Of a stretch of 15,871 nucleotides of DNA, positions 14,603 through 15,871 are shown piece by piece (within the stretch, counting starts at the first letter, position 1; every line of letters starts with the position of its first letter). The notes beneath the pieces were generated by a model, which searched no databases, had not been told where the DNA came from, and saw nothing but the letters and a program-made list of their open reading frames with translations. The translations under genes were made by a program, and so were the position numbers. The DNA is from an uncultured Clostridia bacterium. Lineage in GTDB: Bacteria > Bacillota > Clostridia > Monoglobales > Monoglobaceae. Where the stretch lies: assembly GCA_934463175.1 (NCBI GenBank), contig CAKSIW010000062.1, forward strand, positions 1-15,871. Direction: 5' to 3'.

Positions 14603-14845
14603 GTGTTTTCGAAGAAGAAAAAAAGAGGCTTATATTCTGAGGTGACAGATGTATCAAGAATATGTGCAACCTGCAAATTTGCATCACCGCTGCACAGTGT
14701 TGACGACTTCATGTGCTCAAAGCACGGTCTTGTGAGCCGTGACTATACCTGCAAAAGCTACGACTACAACCGTCTGATGAAGCGTCCGCCGCGGAAACGG
14801 ACTCTTGGCGGAAACTACACTGCCGAGGATTTTTCGATTGACTGA
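14603..14845 (+). CDS. Small four-cysteine protein, probable zinc binder
   Basis: 80 residues starting with GTG 14603, 19 bases after the SLH/PstS-like gene on the same strand. It has a basic N-terminus (SKKKKRG), then ICATCKFASP (CxxC), and later FMCSKHG and YTCKSYDYN, giving four cysteines that could hold one zinc. The C-terminus is basic (RPPRKRT). No signal peptide or membrane segment is seen. The pattern CxxC...C-x(n)-C with VSxDY before the last cysteine looks conserved in clostridia, but I cannot assign a function. The ribosome site is ordinary to weak (AAGGA at 14587-14591), so translation is probably coupled to the upstream gene. Confidence 0.65.
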   Translation: MFSKKKKRGLYSEVTDVSRICATCKFASPLHSVDDFMCSKHGLVSRDYTCKSYDYNRLMKRPPRKRTLGGNYTAEDFSID

Positions 14846-14856
14846 GAGAACGAGGA

Positions 14857-14900
14857 GAGGCGGCAGCAAAACGATTTTGTTTTGCTGCCGCCTCTTGTGC
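14857..14900 (+). terminator. Long hairpin, probable terminator of the SLH/PstS-like operon
   Basis: A perfect 16-bp stem (14857-14872 with 14879-14894; GAGGCGGCAGCAAAAC and its complement) has a 6-base loop. The T tract after it is weak and broken (TTGTGCTTT). It lies 11 bases past the small cysteine-protein stop and between two converging reading frames, so it may act in both directions. Confidence 0.75.
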
Positions 14901-14901
14901 T

Positions 14902-15075
14902 TTAAGCTCCCTTTTGCGGTATATGCTCACGGAGATATTTTTCCCGTGTTGCGATTCCACCGCGAATATGCCGTTCCTGTTTGTTTTCCATAAGTATTTC
15001 GTGAGTTTTTTCCGCCAGCGTCTTGTTTATTTTGATAAGACGTTCTGTTATGTCTTTATGTTTCGTTGTTACGAA
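14902..15075 (-). pseudogene. Start-less coding remnant next to the recombinase gene
   Basis: On the minus strand a frame is open from a TAA at 15078-15076 to a TAA at 14904-14902, 57 codons. It has no ribosome site and its only ATG is internal (14991). The encoded peptide is clearly protein-like, amphipathic and charged: KDITERLIKINKTLAEKTH, then NKQERHIRGGIATREKYL and a final PQKGA. It is offset by one base from the recombinase frame and overlaps its last few codons. It could be the 3' end of a gene cut by element insertion, or a frameshifted extension of the recombinase. I do not recognise a family with certainty. Confidence 0.5.
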
Positions 15076-15871
15076 TTAGAACGGTTTCATCTAACCCCAA
15101 ATCGCCAAGCAAGCGTAGGTAAATATCCACATTCCCGTCCTTATCCACTTCGATTTTCTGGATAATGCGTTTGAGCTGGGCATTGGTCATTTGGTGAACG
15201 TCCGCAATGTCCTCAATTTCTCTGAATGTCTGACCTAAAATATGTTCCAACTGCTCGTCTTTCGTCAGATGATAGGAAACCATCTTCAATTCATTTTCCA
15301 GCCGTTCAATTTCTTTCCGCATTCCGCCGATTTTATCGTTCAGTTCTTCACGGGAAATCAAATCGTCGGCATACATATCCATATATTTCTGCCGCGTCTT
15401 TTGCAGCTTCGCAAGCCGGGTGGTCAATTCTTTTTCATAGTTCAAATTTTCGTCTTTTGCTTTATAGACACGCTGAAATTCATTTACAACAGAACGGATT
15501 ACATTTTTCTTCCCTTTCAAAAGTTCCGAAAAATATTCTTGCAATACCGCAATCAATTCTTCCTCATCCACTGCCACAGCATTAGGGCAGCTATCCGCCC
15601 CTCGTCCGTTGTGGCCGGAACATACCCAGCGGATATAGGTATTTTTATAGGTGCGGACAGTGCGCCGGAATGACCACCCGCACTCTTTGCACTTGATAAG
15701 GGTAGAGAACAGGTATTTGTTACTCTGGCGTTCCTTGTTCACCTTAAAAGCTTTGCCGCGGGACTGCATAATCTGCTGTGCCTGTTCAAAGGTTTCCGGC
15801 TCAATAATCCGCAAATCCGAGCGTTCTGTTACCATCCATTCTGTTTCGTCTTTTGCAGACCGCTGCCCAGT
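15056..15871 (-). CDS. Large serine recombinase, C-terminal part (5' end outside window)
   Basis: The frame continues to the window edge, upstream of the internal ATG at 15835 (TGQRSAKDETEW precedes it), so about 271 residues of a protein normally near 500-550 are present. Visible parts are the end of the recombinase domain (RSDLRIIEPETFEQAQ), a zinc ribbon (CKECGWSF ... WVCSGH ... DSCPN, four cysteines), and a long coiled coil with many K, E and L residues, followed by a short beta C-terminus (VDIYLRLLGDLGLDETVLI). This is the layout of TnpX/TndX and phage integrase-type enzymes that cut and paste DNA through a serine-DNA intermediate. The catalytic N-terminal domain lies outside the window. 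It marks an integrative element or prophage extending to the right. Confidence 0.93.
   Translation of the reverse strand, partial: TGQRSAKDETEWMVTERSDLRIIEPETFEQAQQIMQSRGKAFKVNKERQSNKYLFSTLIKCKECGWSFRRTVRTYKNTYIRWVCSGHNGRGADSCPNAVAVDEEELIAVLQEYFSELLKGKKNVIRSVVNEFQRVYKAKDENLNYEKELTTRLAKLQKTRQKYMDMYADDLISREELNDKIGGMRKEIERLENELKMVSYHLTKDEQLEHILGQTFREIEDIADVHQMTNAQLKRIIQKIEVDKDGNVDIYLRLLGDLGLDETVLIRNNET

Overview
The window looks like chromosomal DNA of a Gram-positive anaerobe of the class Clostridia, probably an uncultured gut-type member of the Oscillospirales or a relative. This rests on strong AGGAGG-type ribosome sites, consensus TTGACA/TATAAT promoters, two proteins with triple S-layer-homology (SLH) anchors, an ECF vitamin transporter, and a large serine recombinase at the right edge. 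No rRNA or marker gene is present, so the taxonomic call is soft.

Layout. 1-1160 (+): the end of a small membrane protein and an overlapping gene for a three-helix membrane protein with two zinc ribbons, closed by an intrinsic terminator. 1220-3977 (+): a CtpE-like P-type cation ATPase broken by one in-frame TAG, followed by a PAP2 lipid phosphatase. 3978-4390: a possible structured or repeated element and tRNA-Pro(CGG) on the minus strand with its own promoter and terminator. 4436-10309 (-): a four-gene operon with an excellent promoter. It encodes an SLH-anchored alpha/alpha-barrel protein, a membrane-anchored DUF4430 protein, EcfT, and a single 850-residue protein fusing both ECF ATPases to the S component. 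10342-10539 (-): a small unknown protein. 10612-12702 (-): a two-gene sugar oxidoreductase and TIM-barrel isomerase/lyase unit ending in a strong hairpin. 12870-14895 (+): a secreted protein fusing three SLH motifs to a PstS-like binding domain, then a four-cysteine small protein. 14902-15871 (-): a start-less coding remnant and the C-terminal half of a large serine recombinase, marking the end of a mobile element that continues beyond the window.

The most interesting unit is 4436-10309. Vertebrate intrinsic factor and transcobalamin hold cobalamin between an alpha6/alpha6 barrel and a small C-terminal beta domain. Here a barrel protein and a beta-domain (DUF4430, the transcobalamin C-terminal-like family) are encoded as two overlapping genes directly ahead of an ECF transporter whose S domain resembles the predicted cobalamin type. 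I infer a split, cell-wall-anchored cobalamin-capture system that hands its ligand to a dedicated ECF importer. No cobalamin riboswitch is visible and the substrate is not proven.

Other points of interest are the amber codon at the actuator/M3 junction of the ATPase, the 18-bp minisatellite exactly at the ATPase/S-component fusion joint, the SLH-phosphate-binding-protein fusion, and the gene remnant next to the recombinase, which may mark the integration site.
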